Shown here piece after piece: positions 62,651 through 64,000 of a stretch of 64,000 nt of DNA. Source of the stretch: Roseiarcus sp963813195 (lineage in GTDB: Bacteria > Pseudomonadota > Alphaproteobacteria > Rhizobiales > Beijerinckiaceae). How positions within the stretch are numbered: position 1 is the stretch's first letter; every line of letters starts with the position of its first letter. The position numbers and the translations under genes were made by a program. Below the pieces are notes generated by a model that was not told where the DNA came from, did not search any database, and saw only the letters and a program-made list of their open reading frames with translations. The stretch lies in NCBI GenBank assembly GCA_963813195.1, contig CAWEYC010000021.1, positions 1 to 64,000 of the forward strand, given 5' to 3'.

Positions 62651-62821
62651 ATGGGTCGCGGGGTGCTGATTTCGGGAGTGCCCGATAGCCACCCCTCCGA
62701 TGACCATGATGGGTCGTGACCTGACGACCATCCGATTTATACGCCACAGCACTCCAGTTCCCGCCTTTCACAAATTCAGGCTTGCTCCGCATATCTGACG
62801 CTCCCCAGATCCTTCGTCGTC

Positions 62822-64000
62822 ATGAACGCGACCAAAATCCTCTGGGGCCAAGTGCTCCTCGTCAGCGCCGTTGTGCTCGCTTTCATTTGGGCAGCGACGG
62901 AATGGACCGCGTGGAAGCTCGGCTTCCAGTCGCAGCTCGGACACCCATGGTTCGAGCTGGTCGGCTGGCCGGTCTATGAACCGCCGGCGTTCTTCTGGTG
63001 GTGGTTCGCCTACGACGCCTATGCGCGCCCGATCTTTGTCGAGGGCGCCTATATCGCTGCGTCGGGCGGCATCGCCGCAGTTGTCGTGGCCGTCACCATG
63101 TCGGTGTGGCGCGCGCGGGAGGTCAAGAAGGTCACCACCTATGGCTCGGCACGCTGGGCGGAGGCTCGCGAGGTCCGTCGCGCTGGCCTGCTTCACGCTG
63201 ATGGCGTTCTGCTCGGCCGCTGGCGTGGCGCGTATCTCCGCCACGACGGTCCCGAGCATGTCTTGTGCTTCGCGCCGACGAGAAGCGGCAAGGGCGTCGG
63301 CCTCGTCGTGCCGACGCTACTGACCTGGCCGGGTTCGGCGATCGTCCACGACATCAAGGGAGAAAATTGGACATTGACCGCCGGATGGCGCGCCTGCTTC
63401 GGGCGCGTGCTGCTGTTCGATCCGACGAACGCCGACAGCGCCGCCTACAACCCTCTGCTTGAGGTCCGCCGCGGCGAATGGGAGGTCCGTGACGTCCAGA
63501 ATATTGCCGACGTACTCGTCGACCCCGAAGGCGCGCTCGAACGGCGGAACCATTGGGAGAAGACCAGCCACTCGCTCCTCGTCGGAACCATCCTGCATGT
63601 GCTCTACGCCGAGGCGGACAAGACGCTCGCCGGCGTCGCCAATTTCCTGTCCGACCCGAAACGGCCGATCGAGACGACGCTGCGGGCGATGATGAAGACG
63701 CCGCACCTCGGCCCCAGCGGGGTGCATCCGGTGGTCGCCAGCGCTGCGCGGGAGCTGCTCAACAAGAGCGACAATGAGCGATCCGGCGTCCTATCGACGG
63801 CGATGTCGTTTCTCGGACTCTACCGCGATCCAGTAGTGGCGCGGGTGACGCGGCAATGCGATTGGCGAATCCGCGATCTTGTCGAACACGCACATCCGGC
63901 CACGCTCTACCTGGTCGTGCCGCCATCGGATATCAGCCGCACCAAGCCACTTGTGCGGTTGATCCTGAACCAGATCGGCCGGCGGCTAACCGAAGAACTG
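62822..64000 (+). CDS. traG: TraG/VirD4-type coupling protein (partial)
   Basis: The type IV coupling ATPase that links the relaxosome to the secretion channel; 393 codons are present and the frame runs off the window. Two membrane regions (about residues 5-28 and 57-100) precede YGSARWAEAREVRRAGL, the Walker A CFAPTRSGKGVGLVVPTLL (about 148-166) and HDIKGENW. RNHWEKTSHSLLVGTILHVLY and LYLVVPPSD follow, all typical of TraG. The ATG at 62822 is the first that gives the N-terminal membrane segment. Confidence 0.93.
   Translation, partial: MNATKILWGQVLLVSAVVLAFIWAATEWTAWKLGFQSQLGHPWFELVGWPVYEPPAFFWWWFAYDAYARPIFVEGAYIAASGGIAAVVVAVTMSVWRAREVKKVTTYGSARWAEAREVRRAGLLHADGVLLGRWRGAYLRHDGPEHVLCFAPTRSGKGVGLVVPTLLTWPGSAIVHDIKGENWTLTAGWRACFGRVLLFDPTNADSAAYNPLLEVRRGEWEVRDVQNIADVLVDPEGALERRNHWEKTSHSLLVGTILHVLYAEADKTLAGVANFLSDPKRPIETTLRAMMKTPHLGPSGVHPVVASAARELLNKSDNERSGVLSTAMSFLGLYRDPVVARVTRQCDWRIRDLVEHAHPATLYLVVPPSDISRTKPLVRLILNQIGRRLTEEL

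Noticed and set aside
1..64000. CRISPR array, rRNA genes, or insertion sequence with transposase
   Set aside because: No regularly spaced repeats, rRNA-like stretches or transposase motifs were found by reading; only the tyrosine integrase was seen.

Overview
The window is high-G+C DNA from an alphaproteobacterium, most likely of the order Hyphomicrobiales. The second FtsH, the trehalose operon and the conjugation genes are all of alphaproteobacterial type; a methanotroph-related family is possible, but the genus cannot be fixed from this sequence. It has two parts. Positions 1 to about 15,416 are ordinary chromosome. From about 15,417 to the end is the left portion of an integrative and conjugative element (ICE), whose right end lies outside the window.

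The chromosomal part is rich in envelope and stress functions: an FtsH protease, a Sel1-repeat membrane protein, a DegP/HtrA serine protease, a peptidoglycan glycosyltransferase lacking a transpeptidase domain, and an HdeD-like membrane protein. An overlapping trehalose operon follows (otsB, GH15 glycosidase, otsA). Then come a TetR regulator with a palindromic candidate operator, divergent from a peroxiredoxin and two glutathione-transferase-fold genes (the first with a 3' frameshift), and a convergent D-2-hydroxyacid dehydrogenase.

The element begins at a 48-bp copy of the 3' half of a tRNA-Gly(GCC) gene, next to a P4-type tyrosine integrase. Positions 17.1-37.6 kb are an accessory island packed with defence-type genes. 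In order these are an AbiE type IV toxin-antitoxin pair; a nuclease-like, trypsin-like protease and RecD-like helicase-nuclease trio; a qatABCD operon; a ParB-like/DUF2130 pair directly upstream of qat in the same orientation; a two-gene HEPN-like module; a possible cysteine-protease fold protein; a helix-turn-helix/PIN toxin-antitoxin pair; and an HNH endonuclease-like gene.

Positions 38.3-52.8 kb hold the conserved block of this ICE family: ArdC, a large ParB-like protein, several DUF proteins, a 1443-residue methyltransferase/Strawberry-notch helicase, a Toprim protein, a SLOG-fold DUF2493 protein and DUF736. Positions 53.2-64 kb hold the control and transfer block. A QseC-like repressor and QseM-like DUF2285 protein precede an FseA-like activator whose two halves lie in different frames, consistent with +1 programmed frameshifting. 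Next come an AlpA/RdfS-like excisionase factor, RepA, ParA, a small partner, DUF2840, the TraF protease, a lytic transglycosylase, a relaxase with a 3' frameshift, and a TraG/VirD4 coupling protein cut by the window end. This is the regulatory logic described for ICEMlSym(R7A): antiactivator, frameshifted activator, then excisionase and transfer genes.

The most interesting unexplained signals are a folded leader RNA repeated, with compensatory changes, in front of ardC and the parB-like gene; an origin-like cluster (DnaA boxes, three iterons, AT-rich repeats) inside the 3' end of repA; the nuclease-protease-helicase trio; and the DUF2130/ParB pair attached to qat.
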